Below, in pieces: positions 1-9,317 of a stretch of DNA of 33,650 nt. The notes under the pieces are model-generated. The model had not been told where the DNA came from and did no database searches. It was given only the letters and a program-made list of their open reading frames with translations. The first letter of the stretch is position 1; each line of letters opens with the position of its first letter. This DNA comes from Anaerolineales bacterium (lineage in GTDB: Bacteria; Chloroflexota; Anaerolineae; 4572-78; J111). The stretch lies in the NCBI GenBank assembly GCA_020634935.1, contig JACKAT010000062.1, forward strand, positions 1 through 33,650, given 5' to 3'. The translations under genes and the position numbers were made by a program.

Positions 1-48
1 TTTGGGGAAATTTCTGTGCTTTAAAGCACATTTCAAGAAAACGGCCTT

Positions 49-70
49 AAAAAAAGCTGCTGCCAGCTCC
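49..70 (-). terminator. Probable intrinsic terminator of the potassium-channel gene
   Basis: Read on the minus strand just after the channel stop codon, a short hairpin (AGCTG, loop GCAG, CAGCT) is followed by seven T residues. The stem is only five base pairs, so strength is uncertain, but the position and T-run fit a Rho-independent terminator. A separate 14-bp palindrome (GTGCTTTAAAGCAC) lies at about 16-29. Confidence 0.45.
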
Positions 71-81
71 AAATAGAGATA

Positions 82-1251
82 CTACAAAGTACCCACCGCA
101 ATGAGAATATCGGCCTTTTGCGTGACCATAGCCAGGTCGGGTACATGGATGTAGTTTCCATTGCGCTTGATGGCGATAACAATTCGATTGTAGCGTTGTC
201 TAATCTCAGAAACCGTTTGCCCGATGAGTTCAGGGTGATGATCGGTGTACAATTCTATAAATCGAACGGTCTCTTCACATTCCGACAAAATGTACTCCCA
301 ATAGGCCGCAACTTCGGGTTGGAGGAGGCTGGAGGCAATTTGGAAGCCACCCATCACATTGGGCGAGACGATAGCATCAGCGCCGGCGGCCTTAATTTTG
401 CGTTTGTTAGGCTCATCCACAACTCGGCTAATAATACGTAGCCGAGGATTGTTAAGATGCTTGGCTAATTGGCGTGCGCTTAATACGGTAAAGAGATTGT
501 CGCGGTCATCATCCATCGTGGTGATTAAACCTCTGGCCCGTTCGATACCGGCGCGCATTAAAGCAGCATCGTCCGTGTTGTTCTCTTGTAAATAGAGTAC
601 CCCTACATACTCGGCCAGTTCGGCGACATCCTGACGCTCATATTCGGTAGTATCACTTTGTACATAATCTAAATGATGAAACTGCCGTAACTTCTTGGCC
701 ATATAATCCTGATGAAGATAAAGAAGTGTCCAGCGCAGGATATTCTCATCAGGTTCAATGATGACAAAAGGAGTATCCGTTTGATATAATTCATGGGCGA
801 CGCGCTTACCAATGTACCCCCCGCCGCAAAGAATGATGTGATCCTTCAAATCGGCAATTTGTTTCATCTTTCGGTTCTCCATCATCTGTTTGACCTGTAT
901 TTGCTGATGCTCTATAACCAAAACAGCAACCGTTGAAAGGGCATACCCGGCCACCCCAATGGCGATGAGTGTAAAAAAGATAGCAAAAATCCGTCCAGCC
1001 GGCGTTTCCGGGGTAAGGTCGCCATAGCCCACGGTGGTAATGGTGATAATCGTGGCATAGACCGAGTCGATTAGAGACCATCCTTCCAAGAAGGAATACC
1101 CTAAACTACCAATGACAACCAGCCCAATGATAAGCAACCCCGCATGAGTAACGTTTGAGTTGATGATGGTCTTGCGGAATCGTTGCAATATGATATCAAG
1201 ATTTTGAGTCAATTGCGGTAAGCTTGAACGATTGTTACGAAAATATCTCAT
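82..1251 (-). CDS. TrkA-domain (RCK) potassium channel protein
   Basis: This is a two-transmembrane potassium channel with a cytoplasmic RCK regulatory domain, 389 residues, close to the usual length of bacterial MthK/Kch-like channels. Residues about 37-55 and 85-113 are hydrophobic membrane helices. Between them is a pore loop with the potassium selectivity filter TVGYGD at residues 73-78. A Rossmann nucleotide-binding fold starts near residue 137 (HIILCGGGYIG), followed by a TrkA-C-like part from about 305. The family passes K+ and is gated by ligands on the RCK domain; the ligand here cannot be read. The ATG at 1251 lacks a strong ribosome site, so the start is less certain than the identity. 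It is a single gene with a likely terminator just downstream. Confidence 0.93.
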   Translation of the reverse strand: MRYFRNNRSSLPQLTQNLDIILQRFRKTIINSNVTHAGLLIIGLVVIGSLGYSFLEGWSLIDSVYATIITITTVGYGDLTPETPAGRIFAIFFTLIAIGVAGYALSTVAVLVIEHQQIQVKQMMENRKMKQIADLKDHIILCGGGYIGKRVAHELYQTDTPFVIIEPDENILRWTLLYLHQDYMAKKLRQFHHLDYVQSDTTEYERQDVAELAEYVGVLYLQENNTDDAALMRAGIERARGLITTMDDDRDNLFTVLSARQLAKHLNNPRLRIISRVVDEPNKRKIKAAGADAIVSPNVMGGFQIASSLLQPEVAAYWEYILSECEETVRFIELYTDHHPELIGQTVSEIRQRYNRIVIAIKRNGNYIHVPDLAMVTQKADILIAVGTL

Positions 1252-1297
1252 ACAGCTTATCGTAATCGCACAAGGTCACTTTCAGCAAATATGTGGA

Positions 1298-2245
1298 TTA
1301 AAACTTGCGGCGGAACTTAATGAAATACCACTGCTTGTTGGTCTCATCGACATCAAACGGAACATCCTCAGATTGGCGCTGACCGTGGTCATCTTCCAAA
1401 TGGAGTACCCAACTGGTGGTTTCGATGCCGCCGGGTGGCTCAAATTTGACATTACCACTCTTGATATGTTCGCTGGGGGCGTTGTAGCCTTCGTAGTACC
1501 AGGCCGTTAGGGGGCTTTCGTAGGTCAGGTGGTGATCGAGCCGGACGCCGACGATTTTCATATCGCCGATGGGGATCTCATTCGGATCGACCACGGCCAC
1601 GTAGATCAGCAGAAAAGAGTTGGTGGTCGGGCTGTTGTAGAACTCGGCCAGCATAAAGTCATATCCTGGCCAGGGGGTGGGCGTTGGGCTGAAAATGGCC
1701 GTGGGAGATGGCAGCAGGGCAGCGCTGGGCAGTGGAGTTTGAGTTGGGCCGGCGTTGGCGATAGGGGTCGGGGTGATCGTAGCGCCGGACGTTGCGGTGA
1801 AGACAGGTGTGTTTGTCGGCGTAGATGTTGCCACAAGTTCAAGATCAGATCGCCAGGGTGTAGCTGAAGGGGTCTGCTCCTGACTGCCGGCCTGGATGGG
1901 TCTGAAGTCGGCGAAAGCGTAGTCGACTTGAGCGGCCGGGGGAGCGACGTTACTGACTAAGGAGGGTGAAGCGACCGAGCCAGGCCCTTGGGCCGGCAGT
2001 TGAGCGGCAGTTCGGGTGCTGCCGGTGTGACTGGCTTCAGAAACCAGCGCCAGCGTCGGAGTGAGGGTCGGCAAGCGAACCTGTCGCCAGGTTCGGCTGG
2101 AGGCCGGCTCGCTCATCAGACCAGACAACCGCGGGGCCAAATTAAGAGTCAGACCGCACCCTAGCCCGGCGATGAAGATGATCAAGATCAGTCCCTGGAC
2201 TGAAAGATGGATTATGACAGTGGTTAGGTTTGGATATTGCTTCAC
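1298..2245 (-). CDS. Membrane-anchored protein with Thr/Pro-rich linker and extracellular C-terminal domain (function unknown)
   Basis: I do not recognise a functional family. The 315-residue protein starts with GTG preceded by GAGGTG at a 4-base spacing, which supports this start. Residues about 11-35 form a single hydrophobic segment, probably an uncleaved signal anchor. Residues about 40-190 are low complexity, rich in Ser, Thr, Pro and Ala with TPTP-type runs, and look like a flexible extracellular stalk. Residues about 193-315 are non-repetitive with alternating polar and hydrophobic residues and many aromatics (GYDFMLAEFYNS at the start, WYFIKFRRKF at the end), so probably a beta-rich domain outside the cell. 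This anchor-stalk-domain layout is common among Chloroflexota surface proteins. It is 46 bp upstream of the potassium channel on the same strand, so the two may be cotranscribed. Confidence 0.72.
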   Translation of the reverse strand: MKQYPNLTTVIIHLSVQGLILIIFIAGLGCGLTLNLAPRLSGLMSEPASSRTWRQVRLPTLTPTLALVSEASHTGSTRTAAQLPAQGPGSVASPSLVSNVAPPAAQVDYAFADFRPIQAGSQEQTPSATPWRSDLELVATSTPTNTPVFTATSGATITPTPIANAGPTQTPLPSAALLPSPTAIFSPTPTPWPGYDFMLAEFYNSPTTNSFLLIYVAVVDPNEIPIGDMKIVGVRLDHHLTYESPLTAWYYEGYNAPSEHIKSGNVKFEPPGGIETTSWVLHLEDDHGQRQSEDVPFDVDETNKQWYFIKFRRKF

Positions 2246-2424
2246 GGTTCACCTCGTTTCACGGGATTGTTCACCGATAGTGAGTAGTCTCAGTAGACCC
2301 ATTATTGCTTAGCCCGGATTCGTCTATTCCCTTGGAGCAAATTTTGGATCTACTGATCTCTCTTACCTTATTCAAGTTTAGCGGGCCGTGCCCGACATTC
2401 ACAGGGTACCTTCTAAATCCAGGT

Positions 2425-2655
2425 TTAGTAGCTGGCCAGACCGGCGAAATTACCGGGCGTTCCTTCCAGGAAGGGCAGCGGCTCGAGCGAGCCGTCCGCC
2501 TTGATGGCGAACGCGGCAATGGCGTTGTTCCGGTTAACCAGCGCATACAGAAATTGACCGTTATTTGATACGGCTACATCCGTTGGGTTGCCGGCCAACA
2601 ACGACAAGGACATCAACATGCTCAACACAAATAGAAACAGCATCGTACGTTTCAT
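2425..2655 (-). pseudogene. Short secreted remnant: signal peptide joined to the last blade of a lactonase-like beta-propeller
   Basis: A 76-residue frame starts at an ATG preceded by AAAGGAG at a good distance. It opens with a clear signal peptide (KR then a Leu/Met-rich core, residues 1-22) and passes directly into NPTDVAVSNNGQFLYALVNRNN, then AFAIKADGSLEPLP and GTPGNFAGLAS. The latter pieces match the final blade and C-terminal tail of YVTN/6-phosphogluconolactonase-type seven-bladed propellers, which are normally more than 300 residues long. I infer a large in-frame internal deletion that kept both ends. It could still be expressed as a small secreted peptide, but a single blade should not fold as a propeller. 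The intact ribosome site suggests the loss is recent or that the frame is still translated. Confidence 0.45.
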
Positions 2656-2713
2656 GGTTCAAATCTCCTTTGTTTGGGTTAAAACTACTTTGAAAGCGTT
2701 GGTACTATCTGTG

Positions 2714-2813
2714 GGTTGCTACTCAATGTCATGAAGTTAAGGCTGGAGTCGAGGCTTTAGCCGGCTGAAGCCTCGACTCCGTTACACTAACTTAATGACA
2801 CTGGGTTGCTACT
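2714..2813. mobile_element. 80-bp MITE-like palindromic element with 10-bp target duplication
   Basis: The element at 2724-2803 has 16-bp terminal inverted repeats (CAATGTCATGAAGTTA against the reverse complement of 2788-2803, 14 of 16 matching). Inside is a perfect 13-bp stem, 2745-2757 pairing with 2768-2780. It is flanked on both sides by the direct repeat GGTTGCTACT (2714-2723 and 2804-2813), as expected for a target-site duplication. It has no coding capacity, so it must have moved in trans. Confidence 0.7.
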
Positions 2814-3210
2814 TCGATCAATGGTTAAGCTGATGTTTGCTTATAATCGATTTATAAGCATTTCCCCTTTGTCCGGTCGGCGTTCGTTTGATCGGCCACG
2901 CTTGAACCTCGATTAGTTTCGGTCAGCTGTGGCCGCAACCTATTGATCAAATTTGCGCCAGCCGTCTCAGTTATCAATTAGACTAAGTCAACGAACCTGC
3001 CCTTATCGTACTGTGGAGACCCTACAGAACACTGTCAGAGAAGTGACCACAGACTTACAACCAATTACAAAAGAATGGCAACGGGGAACCGGCCAACAAA
3101 AAAGAATCCAAAAGCAAATATTGGACTCTTTTGAAGATGATTATGTTTAGCGCGTCAAAGATTAATTAGCATCATTAGCGCCAAATTTTGGAAGGATTTA
3201 CAACATTGTG
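2814..3210. other. Non-coding stretch with no supported gene
   Basis: I see no convincing gene. A 65-codon frame at 2953-3150 has no ribosome site and no recognisable motif. The base composition is more AT-rich than in the neighbouring genes. The stretch may hold the promoter of the possible structured RNA that follows, but no strong -35/-10 pair stands out. Confidence 0.5.
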
Positions 3211-3372
3211 TAGTGGAGAGGAGCACAGCTATACGGGGAAGACGACAAAGATTGGGCCGGTAACTGCCCGTTAGCTGATCGCCCAATTTAATGAGCGAGG
3301 CAGCACTCTGGTCCGGGTCAAATAGTCCAACGGATTACCGGCCCCTGATCGTCAACGATCAGGGGCCTTTTT
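3211..3372 (+). ncRNA. Putative structured RNA or orphan attenuator ending in an intrinsic terminator
   Basis: Three mutually exclusive pairings can be drawn. ATTGGGC (3251-3257) can pair with GCCCAAT (3281-3287). GGGCCGGTAA (3254-3263) can pair perfectly with TTACCGGCCC (3335-3344). The 5' arm of the final terminator (3340-3351) overlaps that last segment by five bases. A further stem GTGTAG/CTATAC lies near 3208-3233. This is the layout of a riboswitch or attenuator, but no plus-strand gene follows within 2 kb, so a free-standing RNA is the alternative. I do not recognise a known class. The RNA start is not defined. Confidence 0.4.
3340..3372 (+). terminator. Strong intrinsic terminator
   Basis: A perfect 12-bp GC-rich stem (GGCCCCTGATCG at 3340-3351 with its complement at 3356-3367) closes a TCAA loop and is followed directly by five T residues on the plus strand. 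No plus-strand gene ends here, so it implies a short non-coding transcript upstream. Confidence 0.75.
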
Positions 3373-3395
3373 ACGTTTCGCCGACAACCCTGCCG

Positions 3396-3680
3396 CTAAG
3401 AAGCTGTTTTAAAGGATTGGTTCAGTCTAAAAATGGCCTAATAAGTAATTTTCATAACTAACTTGTGAGTTTGAGACCAGGATGAATAGACAGGATTTAC
3501 AGGATTTCCAAGATTAAAATAAGGAAAAATCATATTAATCCTGTTAATTCTGTCTAAATTAATGTAACAACTTAGAGTTGAAAACTACTTATTGGCCTGA
3601 TATGTGACTTTTTCGACCTCGTTTCAGGTTAATAGACTGAACCCATCTTAGCCGGTTGGACTTTTAAAACAACCTCTAAG
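3396..3680. repeat. Large imperfect nested palindrome
   Basis: The two halves of this segment are imperfect reverse complements. Outer arms around AGCTGTTTTAAA (3401-3412) match 3663-3678. GGTTCAGTCTA (3419-3429) matches 3634-3646. GGCCTAATAAGTA (3435-3447) matches 3584-3598. The core is a 16-of-18 inverted repeat (3489-3506 with 3537-3554) with the ACAGGATT motif that recurs in many bacterial intergenic palindromes. It looks like one palindromic element inside another. No exact flanking duplication was found. Confidence 0.55.
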
Positions 3681-3741
3681 ACAAACCGACCTAATCGCCT
3701 GACAAAACTGTTTTGGTGTGGTAACGATGCTTCATTCAGCG

Positions 3742-5169
3742 TCAATTTATGGTATAGATATAATTCAACTCAGCATAGGTCACGCCGTTGGCGTTGAGCA
3801 GTTCGGCCAAGAGCGCCCGCTCCTGGCCGGCCGTCAGCGATAACTGAATGACCCCCAGCGAGTCGATGGTCCGGGCAACCTTGACCTTATACTTAGCCAG
3901 GCGGGCCGGCTCGAGGACGTGGTTGATCGTCAGCCCAGGGCGCAACTTAAGCAGGATTTCGCCGGGTACATATGGCGCTTCGGCCGCGCCGGCAGCCGAT
4001 ACCGCCGGCGCGGCGGTAAACTCCGGTATGGCGGTGGTGAGGTGGGTGTCCAGCGCCGCGTCGGCGTCGATCCGGCCGTAGCCAAATTTGCTGTCCCAAC
4101 CGCTGCTGCCCAAATCGTGAGCGGTGGCTCTAATTCGCGTCCGGACATCCTGGTTGGTCCAGTCCGGGTTCTGCGACCAAATCAGTGCGGCCAGCCCGGC
4201 CACGTGCGGGGAGGCCATCGAGGTGCCGCTCAGGGTGGCGTAACCGCCGGGCGGATAGGTGCTAAAAATGCTGCTGCCGGGAGCCGCCACCTCGATGTAG
4301 CTGCCTTCATTGGAAAAACTGGATTGGGTATCGAGGCTGGTGGTGGAGGCCACGGCCACAACATCGGGATCGGCAGCCGGGTAGACCGGTTGATCCTGAA
4401 AAGAACAACCGTTGGCGGCGAAAGAGGCATCACCGCAGTTGCCGCCGGCCGCCACCAGCAAAACGCCTTTGCTTAGCGCATAATCCACGGCCGATTGCAG
4501 AGTGAGGGAGTCGTTAACGCCGCCCAGGCTGAGATTAATCACTCTGGCCCCGTGATCGGCGGCCCACTCGATACCCAGCGCAATGGCCAGGGTCGAGCCG
4601 CTGCCCTGGCTGTTCAACACCTTAACCGGCATCAGCTTGGCCTTGGGCGCCACGCCAATTATCCCGCCGTTATTGCCCACCCCGGCGACCATTCCGGCCA
4701 CATGGGTGCCGTGGCCCTCATCGTCATCCGGGCTGCTGACGCCGGTCACAAAGCTCTGGCCGCTAACCAGGTTGGCCTGCAAATCCGGGTGATCGAGATC
4801 GATGCCGGTATCGACCACGGCTACCGTCACCCCTTCGCCCTGAACACATCGCAGCCAGGCCTCGGGGGCGTTGATTTTGTTCAGGTTGTATCGTATCACT
4901 TCATTATAAACGAAGGGGACGGTGCAGAATCCATTGGCAATAAACGGAAAATAGAGGTTATGACCAGCAGTTGTAGTCACGTCGTCTTGAGCGGTCAAGG
5001 CCTGGTCCGGCAGCGCCGCCGGGTTGGGGTCAATGTCAGGCGGCTGCGATAGGACCGGCGCGGCGTCTGGCTCCCGGCCGCTCGAGGCGGCTTGAACCTT
5101 TATTAAGCTGCTAGCCGGCCAGAGCAGGCCCAGTATTAATATCAAAAAAAGTACCGATTGTTTAGTCAT
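3742..5169 (-). CDS. Secreted subtilisin-like serine protease (S8) with a C-terminal propeptide-like domain
   Basis: This is a 475-residue exported serine endopeptidase of the S8 family. I start it at the ATG at 5169 because AAAGGA lies upstream and a signal peptide begins at once (MTKQSVLFLILIL); a 37-residue extension lacks such features. The catalytic triad is complete: Asp120 in VVDTGID, His153 in GHGTHVAG, Ser317 in SGTSMASP, with oxyanion Asn244 in AAGGN. Residues 72-77 carry LYFPFI, resembling the end of the LVIVD-repeat protein at the other end of this window. Residues about 400-475 (YVPGEILLKLRPG to GVTYAELNYIY) resemble the fervidolysin-type propeptide, which normally precedes the protease domain; here it follows it. 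It is a single gene, and the likely role is extracellular protein degradation or processing. Confidence 0.92.
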   Translation of the reverse strand: MTKQSVLFLILILGLLWPASSLIKVQAASSGREPDAAPVLSQPPDIDPNPAALPDQALTAQDDVTTTAGHNLYFPFIANGFCTVPFVYNEVIRYNLNKINAPEAWLRCVQGEGVTVAVVDTGIDLDHPDLQANLVSGQSFVTGVSSPDDDEGHGTHVAGMVAGVGNNGGIIGVAPKAKLMPVKVLNSQGSGSTLAIALGIEWAADHGARVINLSLGGVNDSLTLQSAVDYALSKGVLLVAAGGNCGDASFAANGCSFQDQPVYPAADPDVVAVASTTSLDTQSSFSNEGSYIEVAAPGSSIFSTYPPGGYATLSGTSMASPHVAGLAALIWSQNPDWTNQDVRTRIRATAHDLGSSGWDSKFGYGRIDADAALDTHLTTAIPEFTAAPAVSAAGAAEAPYVPGEILLKLRPGLTINHVLEPARLAKYKVKVARTIDSLGVIQLSLTAGQERALLAELLNANGVTYAELNYIYTIN

Positions 5170-5392
5170 CTTTATTTCCTTTAGTGGGCTCCAAGAAAAA
5201 ATGGTATAATAACAAATGATAATTGACAATTGATGCTGGGTGATAGGTGATGGCGGAATGGGCTGGGGGAGAAGTTGCACTGCAACTGGTATTATTTAGT
5301 TACCCTCATTGTAACCATTTCAAACCCACGGCACAACCATGTGAGCTATTTTAATAAGGTGAGCGGCTCTCGATAGGGCCAATAAACAGGGT

Positions 5393-6631
5393 ATGTCCAA
5401 ATTCTTTCTAATTCTACTCGGACTGGTATTAATCATCGTTACCGGCTGTCAAAATGCCCCCTCGGATACACCGCGTATCTCCGGCCGGGCATTGCTATGG
5501 CATGGCTGGACCGGCGACGAAGCAGCTTTTCTGGAGCAGTTGGTCCACAACTTTAGCGAAATCAATCCCCAAACCAGAATTGTTACGATTGCGGTTCCGG
5601 CCGATGAACTGCTGGCCCAGTATGAAGCCAGCACCGCCCAGGGTATTGGTCCGGACCTGGTCATCGGCTCCAACGACTGGGTTCGCCAGTTGGTTGAGGC
5701 CGGCCATATTCGGCCCATTCCGGCCGATGAGATCACGCGCAATGATTATCGGCCCAACACGCTGGCCGCGCTGAGTTACCAGGATCAGTTGTGGGGTTAT
5801 CCCATGTCGGTCCAGCCGGTGGCTTTATACTACAACAAACGTCTGGTGGCAGCCCCGCCCAAAACGCTGAACGAGCTGCTGGCCGAGGTATCGGCCGAAA
5901 AAAGCATCGCTTTTGTGCCGCGCTTTGAAGATGCTCATTGGGGGGTACAAATCTTTGGGCCGGAACTATTTGATGATAGCGGGCGCTTTACGCTGGCCAG
6001 CAGCGGCTTAACAAAGTGGCTGTCCTGGCTCAATGAGGCTCAAGGTAACGCCGGGGTGATCCTCAATCGCGATGGGGCGGCGCTGCAGAGGCTGTTTATT
6101 GAGGAAAAGATCGCTTTTTACGTGGCCAAACCCACAGAATTATCGCTGCTGCGGGAAGCGTTAGGTGAGGATAATTTAGGCGTGGCGGCGCTGCCGGGCG
6201 GAGACGACGAGCCAGCCGGGCCGCTCTTGCCGGTGGAAGCGATTATGCTGAGTACTGCTTCCACCGAGCACCAAGCTGAGCTGGCCACTAACCTGGCCCG
6301 ATATTTGACCAATCCCGAGCAAACGCGAACCCTGATGCGAACCTTGAACCGCATTCCGGCCAACCGGCAGGTGACCGTCGATGCCAGGGTCCATCCCCTA
6401 CTGGCCGGTTTTGCCCAGCAGGCCCGAACGGCCGTCACCCTGCCCAATCATCTCCACCGCCAGGAATTTTATGCCGCAGGTGATGTTGCCTACGGCAATG
6501 TTTTATCCGGAGTTCTAACGCCCGCGGAGGGGGTGTGCGCCTTTGGTCTGGCCGTGATCGAGCTGCAGGGCTATGGTCCGGAGGCGTATGATCTGCCGGC
6601 GGGGTGTTCCATCGAGAGTATAGAAGAATAA
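5393..6631 (+). CDS. ABC transporter extracellular solute-binding lipoprotein (family 1, sugar type)
   Basis: A 412-residue lipoprotein with signal sequence and lipobox (LIIVTGC, Cys19). Mature-chain features typical of family 1 solute-binding proteins follow: LLWHGWTGDEAAFLEQLVHNFSEINPQTRIV near the start, then GPDLVIGSNDWVRQLVEAGHI, then LWGYPMSVQPVALYYNKRL. The family binds sugars or similar small solutes outside the membrane and hands them to two permeases. No permease or ATPase of the sugar type is adjacent, so it is an orphan component. The ribosome site is weak (CAGGGT very near the ATG), but the signal peptide fixes the start. It is upstream of the MscS gene on the same strand, separated by a 16-bp inverted repeat. 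Confidence 0.88.
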   Translation: MSKFFLILLGLVLIIVTGCQNAPSDTPRISGRALLWHGWTGDEAAFLEQLVHNFSEINPQTRIVTIAVPADELLAQYEASTAQGIGPDLVIGSNDWVRQLVEAGHIRPIPADEITRNDYRPNTLAALSYQDQLWGYPMSVQPVALYYNKRLVAAPPKTLNELLAEVSAEKSIAFVPRFEDAHWGVQIFGPELFDDSGRFTLASSGLTKWLSWLNEAQGNAGVILNRDGAALQRLFIEEKIAFYVAKPTELSLLREALGEDNLGVAALPGGDDEPAGPLLPVEAIMLSTASTEHQAELATNLARYLTNPEQTRTLMRTLNRIPANRQVTVDARVHPLLAGFAQQARTAVTLPNHLHRQEFYAAGDVAYGNVLSGVLTPAEGVCAFGLAVIELQGYGPEAYDLPAGCSIESIEE

Positions 6632-6650
6632 GGGTATCTATTCAGCCGGC

Positions 6651-6734
6651 CAGGTGACTGGCACTTAATTGCGGGCATAACACGGCTGTATTCCATTCAG
6701 CGTTCTCGGTTTAAGCCCAAGTGCCAGTCACCTG
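6651..6734. repeat. 84-bp inverted repeat element between the binding protein and the MscS gene
   Basis: CAGGTGACTGGCACTT at 6651-6666 is perfectly repeated in inverse orientation at 6719-6734, with a 52-base middle. The arms could form a hairpin in the intergenic transcript or be the ends of a small MITE. No T-run follows and no exact flanking duplication was seen. Confidence 0.6.
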
Positions 6735-6771
6735 AATAAATCGAGAATCTGGAAAAATAAGGGAAGGATTT

Positions 6772-8097
<1,326 letters not shown>

Positions 8098-8121
8098 CAG
8101 ACACCTGAGGCTAAAATCAAA

Positions 8122-8151
8122 TTATCATCCGGACCGGTTCTATGCTAGAAT
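8122..8151 (+). promoter_or_regulatory. Candidate sigma-70 promoter for galT
   Basis: TTATCA (8122-8127), an 18-base spacer and TAGAAT (8146-8151) lie about 100 bp before the galT start. The -10 matches five of six consensus bases and the -35 four of six. Assigned by eye only. Confidence 0.4.
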
Positions 8152-8248
8152 CACTGTATCGCTGCATCCTGAGCCGGTAAAACCGTAGATAGGACGCTTG
8201 ATATATCGAGTACACACACCGCCATCATCATTTACAAGGAGGTAACTG

Positions 8249-9271
8249 ATGCCGGAACTACGTAAAGATCCTGTGGTGGGCCGTTGGGTTATCATCGCTA
8301 CTGAACGGGGCAAAAGACCCCGAGAGTTTAGCGTGGCCACTGAAACCCGATTACCCGGCCCGTGCGTTTTTTGTGAAGGAAATGAATTAAATCCCCCCCT
8401 GGAAGTTTTTTCGATACGCCAGCCCGGGACGGCGCCCGACACCCCCGGCTGGGAAGTGCGAGTAGTCCCCAATAAATACCCGGCCCTACGGATTGAAGGT
8501 GAATTGGACCGGGAAGGCATGTGGCTATGCGATATGATTAATGGCGTCGGCGCTCACGAGGTCATTATCGAGACGCCGGACCATCACAAAGACCTGGTCG
8601 ATTTGCCGGAAGAGCATATCGCCAAGGTTTTAACCACCTACCGCCAGCGGATTATGGATTTGCAGGGCGATGACCGCTTTAAGTATGTGTTGATTTTCAA
8701 AAATCAAGGTCAGGCCGCCGGCGCGACCATTCAACACGCCCATTCCCAATTAATCGCCACCCCCATTACCCCCAAACGGGTCAAAGAGGAGCTGGTGGCG
8801 GCCATGGAATATTTTGAGTACAAACGCCGCTGTATTTTTTGCGATTATATCAAGCAAGAAACCAAGATTTTCCGGGAACGATTGGTCATTGAAACCGACC
8901 ATTTTGTAGCGGTGTCGCCCTATGCAGCCCGGTTCCCGTTTGAATTGTGGATTTTGCCCAAGCGGCACAGCCCGGATTACACCTATATCACTTGGGGAGA
9001 AACGTTGGATCTGGCGAAGGTCTTAAAGCTGGTTTTAAGAAAGCTGCGCGCCGCGCTCGATAATCCGCCTTTCAATTATATGCTGCACATGGCGCCTTTC
9101 CGCCGGCTGCGGCCCGGTTATTGGTCAACCATCGAGCAAGATTACCACTGGCACATCGAGCTGATGCCTCGCCTGGCCCGAACAGCCGGCTTCGAGTGGG
9201 GATCGGGCTTTTACATCAACCCTACCCCGCCTGAAACAGCGGCCCAAATCCTGCGTCACATCGATGTGTAG
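8249..9271 (+). CDS. galT: Galactose-1-phosphate uridylyltransferase
   Basis: The enzyme transfers UMP from UDP-glucose to galactose-1-phosphate in the Leloir pathway, in the cytoplasm. The 340-residue length fits the family. The N-terminal MPELRKDPVVGRWVIIATERGKRP and the CxxC in PCVFCEGNE are typical. The active-site segment reads QHAHSQ, with His165 expected to be the uridylylated nucleophile; the second and fourth positions differ from the HPHGQ of E. coli. A second CxxC (CIFC, near residue 194) is seen. The ATG follows AAGGAGGT at ideal spacing, a stronger ribosome site than most genes in this window. No galK, galE or galM is adjacent. Because of the relaxed motif it could act on other hexose-1-phosphates or in ADP-glucose metabolism. 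Confidence 0.9.
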   Translation: MPELRKDPVVGRWVIIATERGKRPREFSVATETRLPGPCVFCEGNELNPPLEVFSIRQPGTAPDTPGWEVRVVPNKYPALRIEGELDREGMWLCDMINGVGAHEVIIETPDHHKDLVDLPEEHIAKVLTTYRQRIMDLQGDDRFKYVLIFKNQGQAAGATIQHAHSQLIATPITPKRVKEELVAAMEYFEYKRRCIFCDYIKQETKIFRERLVIETDHFVAVSPYAARFPFELWILPKRHSPDYTYITWGETLDLAKVLKLVLRKLRAALDNPPFNYMLHMAPFRRLRPGYWSTIEQDYHWHIELMPRLARTAGFEWGSGFYINPTPPETAAQILRHIDV

Positions 9272-9317
9272 CCCATATGCAGCCGGGGATGGCCGGCCTC
9301 AGCCCGAGGGGCAATGA

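Noticed and set aside
2953..3150. 65-codon plus-strand open frame
   Set aside because: No ribosome site, no family motif, and it lies in repeat-rich non-coding DNA.
5170..5280. 37-residue N-terminal extension of the protease
   Set aside because: The ATG at 5169 has a ribosome site and begins a signal peptide; the extension would bury it.
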